Of a stretch of 64,000 bases of DNA, positions 43,301 to 53,060 are shown in pieces. The stretch covers positions 2,418,001-2,482,000 of the forward strand of contig NZ_PJMQ01000001.1 of the NCBI RefSeq assembly GCF_002846335.1. The letters run 5' to 3'. The position numbers and the translations under genes were made by a program. Positions within the stretch are counted from its first letter, which is position 1, and each line of letters starts with the position of its first letter. Below the pieces are notes generated by a model that made no database searches, was not told the DNA's origin, and saw only the letters and a list, made by a program, of their open reading frames with translations. The DNA is from Janthinobacterium sp. 61 (GTDB taxonomy: Bacteria; Pseudomonadota; Gammaproteobacteria; Burkholderiales; Burkholderiaceae_D).

Positions 43301-43325
43301 ATGCGTGGCAGCCAATGCCACGCAT
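43301..43325. terminator. Hairpin between chemotaxis gene and convergent unknown gene
   Basis: ATGCGTGGCA-GCCAA-TGCCACGCAT, a perfect 10-bp stem with a 5-base loop between two convergent genes. No T-run, so termination is likely but not certain. Confidence 0.55.
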
Positions 43326-43341
43326 GCCAAACAGCCAGGCA

Positions 43342-43794
43342 TCAGCACAGCCTGGTTTGCGCATCTTCGATGAGTTTCGCCAGTTCGCGCGGCGCGGATT
43401 GTCCCAGGAATGCCAGCGCCAGCGCTTCCGGATCGATGGCCGCGTCCAGCGGCAGGCCATGCTCGAAGCCGCCCACCATATAGCGGCAGAAATGCGGCGA
43501 TTCGGCCCGCGTTTCCACATACCAGCAGCCCGCATGACCCTGCACAAAGTATTCGCCGATAAAGTAGCCGAGCATGGTTTTCACCCATTGCCAGCTCTCG
43601 TCTCGGATAACGATGGTGCGCATGGCAGCATCGATGTACGGCAGGTATTCGGCCGCGTTCGTCAACACTTCGTGCGCGGGCTGGATCCCCAGGCGCTCGA
43701 CAAAGTTCACCAGCGACGTACCCAGCGCGTCATAGTAAGCGTCGAAACCCGCTTGGCTTTGTTGCAATAATTGTTCTTGTTCGTTCGACAGCAT
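43342..43794 (-). CDS. Conserved-looking protein of unknown function
   Basis: A 150-residue, acidic, soluble protein not recognised. It begins with a helical stretch (NEQEQLLQQSQAGFDAYYDALGTSLVNFVERLG), has a central GYFIGEYFVQGHAGCWYVETRAESPHFCRYMVGG segment rich in Trp/Tyr/Cys, and a helical acidic tail. No signal peptide or membrane helix. Codon use resembles the neighbours and the frame is well formed, so I believe it is a real gene. Convergent with the chemotaxis gene; 70 bp downstream of the SulP transporter gene in the opposite sense of any obvious partner. Confidence 0.7.
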   Translation of the reverse strand: MLSNEQEQLLQQSQAGFDAYYDALGTSLVNFVERLGIQPAHEVLTNAAEYLPYIDAAMRTIVIRDESWQWVKTMLGYFIGEYFVQGHAGCWYVETRAESPHFCRYMVGGFEHGLPLDAAIDPEALALAFLGQSAPRELAKLIEDAQTRLC

Positions 43795-43864
43795 TCACAC
43801 TCCACAGACATTCTACAATTCCGCCCATTGTCGAGAAACGGCGCGGATCCAACCTTCCCATATT

Positions 43865-45352
43865 TTACGCCACGCTCACCACCACGCCAGCGCGTTGCAG
43901 CAGGACCTGGTTGCGGGCGGACAAATGCATCACCTGCAGGTGCTTGCCCGCCTTGTCATAGCGCTCATACAAGGTTTCAATGGCGGCGATGGCCGAGTGA
44001 TCGGCCATATGCATGTAGCGGCAATCGAGGATGACGCAGGCCGGATCGGCGGTCGGCTGGAACAGTTCCTGGAAGTGCGTGGCCGAAGCGAAAAACAGGG
44101 TGCCGTGCGGCACGTACACGCGCACGCCCGGAGTCTTGTCATCGATGTCGGCGCGCATGTCGCGCGCATGTTGCCAGGCAAAATTCAAGGCGGCGATGAC
44201 GATGCCGCACAGCACGGCCATCGCCAGGTCGGTGAATACCGTGATCACCGTCACGGCAACGATCACCAGCGCATCCTGCAACGGCACCTTGCCCAGCACG
44301 CGCAAGGAACCCCAGGCAAACGTCTGCTGGGCCACCACGAACATCACGCCCACCAGGGCGGCCAGCGGTATGCGCTCGATCAGCGGCGAGAGGAACAGGA
44401 TGAACAGCAAAATCATCACGCCGGCCGTCACGCCCGACAGGCGCGAGCGGCCGCCGGAACTCAAATTGATCATCGTCTGCCCGATCATGGCGCAGCCGCC
44501 CATGCCGCCAAACAGGCCCGAGACGACGTTCGATGCACCGAGCGCGATGCATTCGCGGTTCGGCTGCCCCCGCGTTTCCGTTATCTCATCTGTGAGATTA
44601 AATGTGAGCAAGGTTTCCAGTAGCCCCACCATGGCCATCAGCGCCGCATACGGAAAAATGATGTGCAAGGTGCCCATGTCCAGCGGCACGGTGGGGAAAT
44701 GCAGGGCTGGCAAGCCGCCGGCGATATGCGCAAGGTCGCCCAGGGTACGCGTCGGCAAGTTCAAAACATGGCTGAGCACGCCCACGCCCAGGATGGCCAC
44801 CAGTGCTGGCGGCACGACCTTCGTGATGCGCGGCAGCACGTAGACGATGGCCATGGTCAGGGCCACCAGCCCTCCCATCACATACAAGGGCATGCCTTGC
44901 AGCCATGCTTCACCTTGCGCGGTGGCCTGGCGAAAGTGTTCCAGTTGGGCCATGGCGATGACGATGGCCAGACCATTCACAAAGCCCAGCATCACGGGAT
45001 GGGGCACCATGCGGATCAGCTTACCCAGGCGCAAGATACCGAACATGGCCATCAAAATGCCACTCAGCACCACGGTCGCCAGCAGATACTGCACACCGTG
45101 CTGCGCCACCAGCGCCACGATCACCACGGCCATGGAACCGGCGGCGCCCGAAATCATACCGGGACGTCCGCCAAAGATGGCCGTGCATGCACAAATGATG
45201 AAGGCGCCATACAGGCCCATCAAGGGGTTCAACTGCGCCACCAGGGCGAAGGCGATGCACTCGGGCACCAGGGCGAAGGAGGTGGTCAAGCCCGCCAGGA
45301 CGTTTTTTTGCAGGTTCGAGTACCACTCATCCCGAAAAGTTGTGTTGATCAT
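43865..45352 (-). CDS. SulP-family anion transporter with STAS domain
   Basis: Inner-membrane anion (sulfate/bicarbonate type) transporter, 495 residues from the ATG ending at 45352; the extra 16 codons to 45400 lack support. The N-terminal SulP signature NVLAGLTTSFALVPECIAFALVAQLNPLMGLYGAF, about ten to twelve membrane helices (ITETRGQPNRECIALGASNVVSGLFGGMGGCAMIGQT between them) and a C-terminal STAS domain (PACVILDCRYMHMADHSAIAAIETL) are all present. The real substrate cannot be told; bicarbonate or sulfate are most common. Apparently monocistronic. Confidence 0.9.
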   Translation of the reverse strand: MINTTFRDEWYSNLQKNVLAGLTTSFALVPECIAFALVAQLNPLMGLYGAFIICACTAIFGGRPGMISGAAGSMAVVIVALVAQHGVQYLLATVVLSGILMAMFGILRLGKLIRMVPHPVMLGFVNGLAIVIAMAQLEHFRQATAQGEAWLQGMPLYVMGGLVALTMAIVYVLPRITKVVPPALVAILGVGVLSHVLNLPTRTLGDLAHIAGGLPALHFPTVPLDMGTLHIIFPYAALMAMVGLLETLLTFNLTDEITETRGQPNRECIALGASNVVSGLFGGMGGCAMIGQTMINLSSGGRSRLSGVTAGVMILLFILFLSPLIERIPLAALVGVMFVVAQQTFAWGSLRVLGKVPLQDALVIVAVTVITVFTDLAMAVLCGIVIAALNFAWQHARDMRADIDDKTPGVRVYVPHGTLFFASATHFQELFQPTADPACVILDCRYMHMADHSAIAAIETLYERYDKAGKHLQVMHLSARNQVLLQRAGVVVSVA

Positions 45353-45580
45353 TGATGCGTATCCAAAGTCGGAACAGGAAAATGCGGGCCTGATGGGCAA
45401 TAAACAGGCGCAGCCATGCCAGCGGGTGTCACAGAAAAGCTGCGCTGAGGTCGATCGGAGCAGGAAAGTCGTCAGTGACTACATCGGTATGGCGGAAAGG
45501 GGAAGTTTCATCAAGGCGCCAGGCGGCGCGGCTGAGCTTGCCGGCATTATACAAGATGCGCAACCGGCAAAAATATGGAC

Positions 45581-45616
45581 AAAAAAATAGCCCACTCGAA
45601 AGCGGGCTATTTTTTT
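45581..45616 (-). terminator. Terminator of the tRNA cluster
   Basis: AAAAAAATAGCCC and GGGCTATTTTTTT arms around a 10-base loop, 5 bp past the tRNA-Cys 3' end on the minus strand. Confidence 0.9.
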
Positions 45617-45620
45617 CATC

Positions 45621-45694
45621 TGGAGGCGAGGACGGGAATCGAACCCGTCTAAACGGCTTTGCAGGCCGCTGCATAACCTCTTTGCTACCTCGCC
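45621..45694 (-). tRNA. tRNA-Cys (anticodon GCA)
   Basis: 74 bases with encoded CCA: acceptor GGCGAGG/CCTCGCC, anticodon GCA at 45660-45662 in the loop CTGCAAA, T loop GGGTTCGATTCCC. Last of the minus-strand tRNA cluster. Confidence 0.96.
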
Positions 45695-45736
45695 AGAGGA
45701 ACTGCTTGGATGCGCCTTGCGGCCCACCTTGATAAC

Positions 45737-45812
45737 TGGAGCGGGAGAAGAGTCTCGAACTCTCGACCTCAACCTTGGCAAGGTTGCGCTCTACCAACTG
45801 AGCTACTCCCGC
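45737..45812 (-). tRNA. tRNA-Gly (anticodon GCC), copy 1
   Basis: 76 bases with encoded CCA; acceptor GCGGGAG/CTCCCGC, D arm AGCTCAGTTGGTAGAGC, anticodon GCC within CTTGCCAAG, T loop GAGTTCGAGACTC. One of five copies that look identical. Confidence 0.97.
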
Positions 45813-45865
45813 ATTGGAGCTTGGTTACTGCCTAATCACGCCGCGTGCTGTGGCGGATAAAAAAA

Positions 45866-45889
45866 GGAAGCCAGCTTAGCTTCCCTTTA
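45866..45889 (-). terminator. Hairpin between tRNA-Gly copies 1 and 2
   Basis: GGAAGC-CAGCTTA-GCTTCC with A-run on the plus-strand left side, i.e. a T-run after the stem on the minus strand. It may partly separate copy 1 and tRNA-Cys from the upstream copies, or act as a processing signal. Confidence 0.55.
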
Positions 45890-45895
45890 GAATTC

Positions 45896-45971
45896 TGGAG
45901 CGGGAGAAGAGTCTCGAACTCTCGACCTCAACCTTGGCAAGGTTGCGCTCTACCAACTGAGCTACTCCCGC
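45896..45971 (-). tRNA. tRNA-Gly (anticodon GCC), copy 2
   Basis: Same 76-base sequence as copy 1 by eye; spacer to copy 1 is 83 bp. Confidence 0.97.
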
Positions 45972-46027
45972 ATTGGAGCTTCTATTTTCTGCTACTGCCA
46001 TCTTGCTGTACTGCTTCCAGCTTGCGC

Positions 46028-46103
46028 TGGAGCGGGAGAAGAGTCTCGAACTCTCGACCTCAACCTTGGCAAGGTTGCGCTCTACCAACTGAGCTACTCC
46101 CGC
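46028..46103 (-). tRNA. tRNA-Gly (anticodon GCC), copy 3
   Basis: Same 76-base sequence as copy 1 by eye; spacer to copy 2 is 56 bp. Confidence 0.97.
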
Positions 46104-46174
46104 ATACGAACCACTATTTTACTGCTTTTTACTACCGTTTACCAGTGCTGCTTTACTGCTGATCCAGCATTCAC

Positions 46175-46250
46175 TGGAGCGGGAGAAGAGTCTCGAACTC
46201 TCGACCTCAACCTTGGCAAGGTTGCGCTCTACCAACTGAGCTACTCCCGC
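46175..46250 (-). tRNA. tRNA-Gly (anticodon GCC), copy 4
   Basis: Same 76-base sequence as copy 1 by eye; spacer to copy 3 is 71 bp. Confidence 0.97.
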
Positions 46251-46342
46251 AGTGGACAACATTGTATCAGAAGCTCTACTACATCGCCAGTACTACTTTT
46301 TACTGCAGCTGCTGTTTTTACCTATGACACGATCCAGAAAAC

Positions 46343-46418
46343 TGGAGCGGGAGAAGAGTCTCGAACTCTCGACCTCAACCTTGGCAAGGTTGCGCTCTAC
46401 CAACTGAGCTACTCCCGC
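46343..46418 (-). tRNA. tRNA-Gly (anticodon GCC), copy 5
   Basis: Same 76-base sequence as copy 1 by eye; first of the cluster in transcription order, 105 bp past the pgsA stop. Confidence 0.97.
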
Positions 46419-46523
46419 GTCATCAACAACAGGCCAGCATTATAGAGGGATTACAGGGGCTGTCAACGGGCAATATCTGGTCTTTTGCAAAATATTCCGC
46501 ACAAAACAGCCGCCTGCCTGTTC

Positions 46524-47108
46524 TTAGTGCAAATTCCCCGCTTTTTCCTTGATGAGAGGCCATGCCAGGCGCAGGTAATAGAACATCGACCATACCGTCA
46601 GCACGCAGGCGATCCACAGCAGTTTTTCGCCCCACACATGGGTATCGATCGCGCCGAAGATCACATCGTGGTAGAGCAGCAAGGGGATGGCCGTCATTTG
46701 CGCGGCCGTTTTGATCTTGCCGATCGAGCTGACTGCCACCGATTTCGATGCGCCGATCTGCGCCATCCATTCGCGCAATGCGGAAATGGTGATTTCGCGG
46801 CCGATGATGATGAAGGCCAGCACGGCATTGACACGGTCCAGCTGCACCAGCACCAGCAAGGCGCCCGCCACCATCAGCTTGTCGGCGACCGGGTCGAGGA
46901 AGGCGCCAAAGGCCGAGGTCTGGTTCCAGCGCCGCGCGAGGAAACCATCGAACCAGTCGGTCACGGCGGCAACAATGAAGACCAGGGTGGCAACCAGGTT
47001 CTGGTCGCCATGCAGCAGCATGGACGGCGGCAGATAAAACACGCCGACGACGAGTGGAATCAGGGCCACGCGCAGCCAGGTCAAAAGGATGGGAATATTA
47101 AAAGGCAT
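46524..47108 (-). CDS. pgsA: CDP-diacylglycerol-glycerol-3-phosphate 3-phosphatidyltransferase PgsA
   Basis: Inner-membrane enzyme making phosphatidylglycerophosphate, the committed step to acidic phospholipids; 194 residues with about four to five membrane helices. The CDP-alcohol phosphotransferase motif D-G-x2-A-R-x8-G-x3-D-x3-D is visible as DGFLARRWNQTSAFGAFLDPVAD. It starts MPFNIPILLTWLRVALIPLVV, the usual N-terminus for PgsA. Follows uvrC by 126 bp and precedes the tRNA-Gly/Cys cluster on the same strand, an order also common in proteobacteria (uvrC-pgsA-tRNA-Gly). Confidence 0.95.
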   Translation of the reverse strand: MPFNIPILLTWLRVALIPLVVGVFYLPPSMLLHGDQNLVATLVFIVAAVTDWFDGFLARRWNQTSAFGAFLDPVADKLMVAGALLVLVQLDRVNAVLAFIIIGREITISALREWMAQIGASKSVAVSSIGKIKTAAQMTAIPLLLYHDVIFGAIDTHVWGEKLLWIACVLTVWSMFYYLRLAWPLIKEKAGNLH

Positions 47109-47234
47109 AAGGAAGCAATCGGCCGACGGGTAAATTGAACATGAAGAAAGCGTGAAGAAAGCGCCACTAGTCTACATGGCCCGGGGGTATTAGCCTAGTC
47201 CGCTTGCGGCAGCGCCGGGCCAGGCCATCATCCA

Positions 47235-49115
47235 TCAATGCAGCTGCTTGTAGATTTCTTCCGCAAGTTGCGTCGAAATCCCCTCCACCGACATCAAATC
47301 CTCAACGCTGGCATCGACCACGCCGCGCAAGCCGCCAAAGCGCGACAGCAGTTTCTGGCGGCGCTTGGCGCCTATGCCCTCTATCTCTTCCAGGCGCGAA
47401 GTCTGGCGCGTCTTGGCACGCTTGGCGCGCATGCCGGTAATGGCGAAGCGGTGCGCCTCGTCGCGGATTTGCGCGATCAGCATCAGCGCGGCCGATTCCT
47501 TGCCCAGTTCCTGCGCCGGGCGGCCATCGACGAACAGCAGTGTTTCCAGGCCCACCTTGCGCCCTTCCCCCTTGGCCACGCCGACAATCAAGCTGATATC
47601 GAGTCCCAGTTCGGCAAACACCTGGCGCGCCATTTCAATCTGCCCCTTGCCGCCGTCGATCAGCACCACGTCGGGCATGACGCCATCGCCATTCGCCACT
47701 TTTTCATAACGACGCATCAAGACCTGGCGCATGGCCGCGTAATCGTCGCCGGGGGTGATGTCATTGATGTTATAGCGCCGGTATTCGCCATTCTGCATGG
47801 CGTGGTGATGGAATACCACGCACGACGCCTGCGTCGCCTCACCCTGCGTGTGGCTGATGTCGAAACACTCCACGCGCAGGCTGTCGAGGTCCTCCGTTTC
47901 CAGGCGTAGCGCTTCGGCCAGCGCGCGCGTGCGCGATTGCTGCGAACCCTGCTCCGACAGCAAGCGCGCCAGCGAAATCTCGGCGCCCTTTTGCGCCATC
48001 TCCAGCCATTGACGGCGCTGTCCCTGCGGCTGGAAGATCAGGTTGATGCGGTGGCCGCACTGTTCCATCAATGCCACCATCAGGGCCGGCTGGTCGAATT
48101 CGATACTCAGGATCAGGGTGCCGGGGATGAATTTTTCCGTGTAGTGCTGCGCCAGGAAAGCGGCCAGAACTTCCACCTCGATCGGCTCTTCGGCAATCGC
48201 CGCCGCATCGCTGAGCTGGCTGGGGAAGTAGGCGCGGTCGCCCAGGTGACGCCCGCCCCGCACCATGGCCAGGTTGACGCAGGCGCGTCCGCCCTGCACC
48301 AGCACGGCGAGGATGTCGACATCGGCGTCGCCCGTCGTTTCCATGCTTTGCTGGTGCAGCACGCGCGATAGCGAAGCGATCTGGTTGCGCACCACCACCG
48401 CCTGCTCGAATTTCAGCTCGGCGGCAAAGGCGTGCATTTTCTTTTCCAGGTCAGCCATCACTTCGCTCTGACGCCCGCGCAGGAAGCGTGCCGCGTTTTC
48501 GACGTCGTTTTTATAATCTTCCTTGCTGATCAGGTCCACGCAGGGCGCGCTGCAGCGGCCGATCTGGTGCAGCAGGCAGGGCCGCGTGCGGTTGGCGTAG
48601 ACGCTGTCCTCGCAGATACGGATCAAGAACACCTTTTGCAGGATCTGCATCGATTCCTTGACGGCCCAGGAACTGGGGAACGGCCCGAAATACTGGTTCT
48701 TCTTGTCCACCGCGCCCCGGTAATACACCATGCGCGGCGCATCGCCGCTGGTAATCTTCAGGTAGGGGTAGGACTTGTCGTCGCGGAACAGGATGTTGTA
48801 GCGCGGCTGCAGCGCCTTGATCAGGTTGTTTTCCAGGATCAAGGCTTCCGCTTCGCTGTGCGTGACGGTGGTTTCCAGGCGCGCGATGCGCTCGACCATC
48901 ATGGCGATGCGGGGACTGGCCAGGTTTTTCTGGAAGTAACTGGAGACACGTTTTTTCAGGTCTCGCGCCTTGCCGACATACAGCACCTTGTCGGCGGAGT
49001 CGAAATAGCGGTACACGCCGGGCAAGTTCGGCAACTTGGCGACAGTGGCCAACACCTGCACGCGCGGGTCGGGCGGCGTTTCCGCCAAGGATGGTTCTGG
49101 GCTTGCTTCGGTCAT
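47235..49115 (-). CDS. uvrC: Excinuclease ABC subunit C
   Basis: Nuclease that makes both incisions in nucleotide excision repair. About 626 residues from the ATG at 49115; a GTG at 49133 adds six and is equally possible because neither has a good ribosome site. The GIY-YIG 3' incision domain ([31 protein letters not shown]) is followed by UVR/cysteine region ([13 protein letters not shown]), the RNase H-like 5' nuclease domain ([32 protein letters not shown]) and two C-terminal helix-hairpin-helix motifs ([21 protein letters not shown]). Downstream of acpS. Confidence 0.95.
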   Translation of the reverse strand: MTEASPEPSLAETPPDPRVQVLATVAKLPNLPGVYRYFDSADKVLYVGKARDLKKRVSSYFQKNLASPRIAMMVERIARLETTVTHSEAEALILENNLIKALQPRYNILFRDDKSYPYLKITSGDAPRMVYYRGAVDKKNQYFGPFPSSWAVKESMQILQKVFLIRICEDSVYANRTRPCLLHQIGRCSAPCVDLISKEDYKNDVENAARFLRGRQSEVMADLEKKMHAFAAELKFEQAVVVRNQIASLSRVLHQQSMETTGDADVDILAVLVQGGRACVNLAMVRGGRHLGDRAYFPSQLSDAAAIAEEPIEVEVLAAFLAQHYTEKFIPGTLILSIEFDQPALMVALMEQCGHRINLIFQPQGQRRQWLEMAQKGAEISLARLLSEQGSQQSRTRALAEALRLETEDLDSLRVECFDISHTQGEATQASCVVFHHHAMQNGEYRRYNINDITPGDDYAAMRQVLMRRYEKVANGDGVMPDVVLIDGGKGQIEMARQVFAELGLDISLIVGVAKGEGRKVGLETLLFVDGRPAQELGKESAALMLIAQIRDEAHRFAITGMRAKRAKTRQTSRLEEIEGIGAKRRQKLLSRFGGLRGVVDASVEDLMSVEGISTQLAEEIYKQLH

Positions 49116-49139
49116 TGCTGGCTCATTGTGCACTTATAG

Positions 49140-49535
49140 TTACACTGCTTGCTCTACGATCACGAACGCGACCGCATATTCTTCTTCATCGCTGATCGTC
49201 ACTTGCGCGCTCAGCCGGTTTGTTGCCATGAAGTCCGCCAGCACGCCGCTGCAGACGATCATCGGCTTGCCGCTGGGGTGGTTCAGCATCTGCGCGGCGG
49301 GCCATGTCATCGGCATGCGCAAACCCAGGCCGATGGCCTTGGAAAACGCCTCCTTGGCCGCAAAGCGGGTGGCCAGGAAGCGCACGCCGCGCACGGCGTT
49401 CCTGGCGCTGCGGGCACGGAATTTTTCCAGCTCCTGCGGCCCCAGTATTTTCTGTGCAAAACGCTCGCCGTGGCGGGCCAGGGCCGCCTCGATGCGGGGA
49501 ATCTTGCAGATATCGGTACCGATGCCGTAGATCAT
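49140..49535 (-). CDS. acpS: Holo-[acyl-carrier-protein] synthase AcpS
   Basis: Transfers 4'-phosphopantetheine from CoA to Ser37 of AcpP, encoded about 12 kb away in this window. 131 residues with the catalytic motifs [20 protein letters not shown] (Asp near residue 8) and [13 protein letters not shown] (Glu near 62). 23 bp downstream of pdxJ in a compact housekeeping run. Confidence 0.95.
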   Translation of the reverse strand: MIYGIGTDICKIPRIEAALARHGERFAQKILGPQELEKFRARSARNAVRGVRFLATRFAAKEAFSKAIGLGLRMPMTWPAAQMLNHPSGKPMIVCSGVLADFMATNRLSAQVTISDEEEYAVAFVIVEQAV

Positions 49536-49558
49536 GGCGGTCTCCCTTGTGCGTGCGT

Positions 49559-50320
49559 TTATGCTTTGTTGCCCAGGCGCGTGGCCACCATGATGGCCTT
49601 CATTTCACGCACAGCATTCTCCCAGCCGACAAACACGGCGTGCGCGACGATGGCGTGGCCGATGTTCAGTTCAGTAATATCCGGAATGGCGGCAATCGCC
49701 TGCACATTGGTGTAATGCAAGCCGTGGCCCGCGTTGACCTTCAAGCCACGGCCCACGCCGAACAGCACGCCCGCCTTGATGCGTTCCAGCTCGGCCAATT
49801 GCTCGGCGCCTGCCGTATCCGCGTAGCGCCCCGTGTGCAGCTCGATCACGGGCGCACCGAGTTCGGCGGCGGCGGCGATCTGCTGCTCGTCGGCATCGAT
49901 GAACAGGCTGACGCGGATGCCCTCGCCTTGCAATTGCTTCACCGCCGCCTGCACTTCCTTGAAGTAGCGCACCACGTCCAGGCCACCTTCGGTGGTCACT
50001 TCGGTGCGCTTTTCGGGCACCAGGCAGACGTCGGCAGGCTTGATGCGGCAGGCGAAATCGATCATTTCCTGCGTCACAGCCGCTTCCAGGTTCATGCGCG
50101 TGAGCAATTGCGGTGCGATGGCGATCACGTCCGCATCCTTGATGTGGCGCCGGTCTTCGCGCAAATGCAGGGTGATGGCATCGGCGCCCGCCTGTTCGGC
50201 CAGCAGGGCCGCGCGGATTGGGTCCGGATAGGCGGTGCCGCGCGCATTGCGCAAGGTGGCCACGTGGTCGATATTGACGCCCAGGTCGATGACGGGGCCG
50301 GAAGGCTGCAGAAAGCTCAT
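49559..50320 (-). CDS. pdxJ: Pyridoxine 5'-phosphate synthase PdxJ
   Basis: Condenses 1-deoxyxylulose-5-phosphate with 3-amino-2-oxopropyl phosphate to pyridoxine phosphate. 253 residues, TIM barrel, with [22 protein letters not shown] at the N-terminus, [30 protein letters not shown] and the C-terminal [23 protein letters not shown] typical of PdxJ (here [14 protein letters not shown]). Vitamin B6 made here also serves SelA. Between recO and acpS, a classic order. Confidence 0.96.
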   Translation of the reverse strand: MSFLQPSGPVIDLGVNIDHVATLRNARGTAYPDPIRAALLAEQAGADAITLHLREDRRHIKDADVIAIAPQLLTRMNLEAAVTQEMIDFACRIKPADVCLVPEKRTEVTTEGGLDVVRYFKEVQAAVKQLQGEGIRVSLFIDADEQQIAAAAELGAPVIELHTGRYADTAGAEQLAELERIKAGVLFGVGRGLKVNAGHGLHYTNVQAIAAIPDITELNIGHAIVAHAVFVGWENAVREMKAIMVATRLGNKA

Positions 50321-50369
50321 AGTGATGGTATCCGTAAAGTGCCGTAGCGCTGCAATGTAAAGAGCAGCA

Positions 50370-51221
50370 CTACAGCTGCATTAAATCGATCAGTATCTGG
50401 CGCGTATTCAAGGTGGCGCCCCCCAGTTGATGGGCCAGCAAAAAGCGCATCAGCAACTTGCTTTGCGCCTGCGTGGCCACGTCAAGATAATCTTCGCGCT
50501 CCATGTCGAGCAGGGTCTTGCCCGTGATCTTCGGCCAGACATCGCTGGCGCGTGCCGGACGTGGCCCCCGTTCCGGGTCGACCACGTACACCTGCCCCGC
50601 CTCGACGGCCTGGCGCGTGCCCGTGCAGCACGTCAGGTCGGCCGCCACGCCCGTTTCCTTGAGCAGGGCGCGCTCGAACTTGCGCAGCACGATGGGTGGC
50701 GGCTCATTGTGCGCCAGTTGATTCAAGGTAGCAACGTAGTGGTCGAACAGGACGGGATGCGGGTCGTCGCGCGCCAGCAGTTTCACCAGCAATTCGTTCA
50801 GATAAAAGCCGCACAGCAGGGCCGTCTTTTCCAGCGGCAGCATGCCTCCCACCCATTCGGCGCCCGTCAAAATACGCAGTTCGGATTTGCCCGTCCAGCC
50901 CGCCTGCAGGGGCTGGAAGGTCTGCAGTACGCCGCGCAACTGTGAATGGGGCCGCTTGGCGCCCTTGGCGACGAGCGCAATGCGGCCGTATTCGCGCGTA
51001 AACACGTCGACGATGAGGCTGGTTTCTTTATGCGGATAGCTGTGCAGCACGAAGGCTGGCTGGCCCGTGACCTTGCCGTCGCGCGCGGGCGGACGGCTGC
51101 GCCTTGGCGGCGGTGCGGAAGTTGCGGCCGGCGGCGCGATGGCCACCGGCGCGGGGACAGGTACGCAGACAGCAGATGAAGCTGGCGCGAGCTCAGACTG
51201 CGCTGGCGTGGTGGTGCTCAT
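50370..51221 (-). CDS. recO: DNA repair protein RecO with Ala/Pro-rich N-terminal extension
   Basis: Recombination mediator that with RecR loads RecA on SSB-coated DNA. The OB-fold begins at about residue 54 ([51 protein letters not shown]) and the helical C-terminal domain follows ([27 protein letters not shown]). The first 50 residues are low-complexity Ala/Pro ([21 protein letters not shown]) and are absent from most RecO proteins; an internal start is possible but no ATG lies near the domain. 28 bp after era. Confidence 0.92.
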   Translation of the reverse strand: MSTTTPAQSELAPASSAVCVPVPAPVAIAPPAATSAPPPRRSRPPARDGKVTGQPAFVLHSYPHKETSLIVDVFTREYGRIALVAKGAKRPHSQLRGVLQTFQPLQAGWTGKSELRILTGAEWVGGMLPLEKTALLCGFYLNELLVKLLARDDPHPVLFDHYVATLNQLAHNEPPPIVLRKFERALLKETGVAADLTCCTGTRQAVEAGQVYVVDPERGPRPARASDVWPKITGKTLLDMEREDYLDVATQAQSKLLMRFLLAHQLGGATLNTRQILIDLMQL

Positions 51222-51249
51222 GCGTGTGGCGTCGCCCCCGGGTTGCGGA

Positions 51250-52152
51250 TTACTCGTAGCCGTAGGCGCGCAAGCCCGCCTCGTTGTCGGCCCAGCCCGA
51301 TTTGACCTTGACCCAGATTTCCAGGTACACGGGGCCGCCGAACAGTTTTTCCATGTCCAGGCGGGCCTGGGTGGAGACTTCCTTCAGGCGCGCGCCCTTG
51401 TTGCCGATAATCATGGACTTGTGCGTATCGCGCTCGACCAGGATGGCGGCGAACACGCGGCGCAGATCGCCTTCCTGCTCGAATTTCTCGATCAGCACGG
51501 TACTCGTGTACGGCAATTCGTCGCCCACGAAGCGGAACAATTTTTCTCGCACGATTTCCGAGGCAAGGAATTTCTCGCTGCGGTCCGTGATGTCGTCAGG
51601 TCCGAAGATGGGCTGGTTTTCCGGCAAGAAGCGCTTGATCTCGTTCTGCAAGCCTTCCAGCTGAAAATGCAGCTTGGCGGACACGGGCACGATGGCGGCG
51701 AAGTCGCGCATGGCGGCGATCTTTTGCGCGAACGGCAGCAGCACGGCCTTGTCCTTGACGCGGTCGGATTTGTTGATGACGAGGATGCATGGCACTTCCT
51801 TCGGCAGCAGGTCCATCACTTGCTGGTCGGCCGGACCAAAGGTGCCCGCCTCGATCACGTACAAAATCACATCCGAGGAAATCAGGGTGTTCGTGACGGT
51901 CTTGTTCAGCGTCTTGTTCAGCGCGTTCGAGTGGCGCGTCTGGAAGCCGGGCGTGTCGACGTAGATGAACTGCGCATCCGGCACCGTCTGGATGCCCGTG
52001 ATGCGGTGGCGCGTGGTTTGCGCCTTGCGCGAAGTGATGCTGACCTTCGCGCCGATCAGCACGTTCATCAGGGTCGATTTGCCCACGTTGGGGCGGCCCA
52101 CGATGGCGATATAGCCACAGCGGAAGTTGTCGGGCATTTTAGTGGCTGTCAT
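51250..52152 (-). CDS. era: GTPase Era
   Basis: Essential GTPase for 30S ribosome maturation. 300 residues from the ATG ending at 52152, 1 bp after the rnc stop; the upstream frame to 52233 overlaps rnc and is not used. G1 [10 protein letters not shown]3 DTPGF, G4 NKSD and the C-terminal KH domain ([53 protein letters not shown]) are intact. Order lepB-rnc-era-recO-pdxJ-acpS is conserved across proteobacteria. Confidence 0.96.
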   Translation of the reverse strand: MTATKMPDNFRCGYIAIVGRPNVGKSTLMNVLIGAKVSITSRKAQTTRHRITGIQTVPDAQFIYVDTPGFQTRHSNALNKTLNKTVTNTLISSDVILYVIEAGTFGPADQQVMDLLPKEVPCILVINKSDRVKDKAVLLPFAQKIAAMRDFAAIVPVSAKLHFQLEGLQNEIKRFLPENQPIFGPDDITDRSEKFLASEIVREKLFRFVGDELPYTSTVLIEKFEQEGDLRRVFAAILVERDTHKSMIIGNKGARLKEVSTQARLDMEKLFGGPVYLEIWVKVKSGWADNEAGLRAYGYE

Positions 52153-52153
52153 G

Positions 52154-52969
52154 CTAGTGTCGATTCTGTTTAGTGTGAGCGGCGATCGCCGGGGCCGCAG
52201 GGGCTGCCGCGTCGTCGCTCTGGATGGTGGCAATGCCGGCCAGCTTGAGCTGGGCGGCGCGCGGTTTGGGCTTGCGGCTGGCGGCTGGCGACTTCAACAG
52301 CGCCTGCTCGGCCACGTCCAGCGCCAGTTTTGCGGCGGCTTGCTCACCGGCGCGGCGGCTTCCGCCACGGCCGTAGACCTGGATGTTCAATTTCGGCACC
52401 AGGCACTCGATCTCGAATTCCTGGCTGTGGGCGGCGCCATGGGTGGCCACCACGTTATACTGTGGCAGCGAAATTTTCTTGCTTTGCAAAAACTCCTGCA
52501 GCAAGGTCTTGGCATCCTTGCCCAGGGTTTGCGGATCGACCGAATCGAGGATGGGAATGTAGAAGGCGCGGATCACCGTGCTGGCGGCGTCGAAACCCGT
52601 ATCGAGGAAAATCGCGCCCAGCAAGGCTTCCAGGGTATCTGCGAGGATCGATGGACGGCGGAAACCGCCCGACTTCAACTCGCCTTCGCCCAAGCGCAGG
52701 AATTGCGACAATTCCAGCTTTTGCGCGATCTCATACAGCGACTGCTGCTTCACCAGGTTGGCGCGCAGGCGCGACAGGTCGCCCTCGTCGATGGACTTGA
52801 AGCGTTCGTACAGGATGGAGGCGACCACGCAGTTGAGGATGGAGTCGCCCAGGAATTCCAGCCGCTCATTATGCAAACTGCTGTGGCTACGATGCGTCAA
52901 GGCTTGCTGCAACAGGCCAGCATCCTGGAACGTATAGCCTAAACGGGTTTGCAATAGCTGAAGATTCAT
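52154..52969 (-). CDS. rnc: Ribonuclease III
   Basis: Double-strand-specific RNase that processes rRNA precursors. 271 residues: RNase III signature [24 protein letters not shown] (catalytic Asp/Glu), second acidic site [14 protein letters not shown], then a double-stranded RNA-binding domain ([23 protein letters not shown] ... [26 protein letters not shown]). A C-terminal Ala/Lys-rich tail of about 40 residues goes beyond the E. coli length. 91 bp after lepB; translationally close to era. Confidence 0.96.
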   Translation of the reverse strand: MNLQLLQTRLGYTFQDAGLLQQALTHRSHSSLHNERLEFLGDSILNCVVASILYERFKSIDEGDLSRLRANLVKQQSLYEIAQKLELSQFLRLGEGELKSGGFRRPSILADTLEALLGAIFLDTGFDAASTVIRAFYIPILDSVDPQTLGKDAKTLLQEFLQSKKISLPQYNVVATHGAAHSQEFEIECLVPKLNIQVYGRGGSRRAGEQAAAKLALDVAEQALLKSPAASRKPKPRAAQLKLAGIATIQSDDAAAPAAPAIAAHTKQNRH

Positions 52970-53060
52970 TGTTGTTTCTGTATCATCTGAGTAATTCGGC
53001 TGGCCGCCGCGCGGGGAATCGGCGCGGCAGCCATGGGTGGTCTCTGGAGACCTGGCCGGC

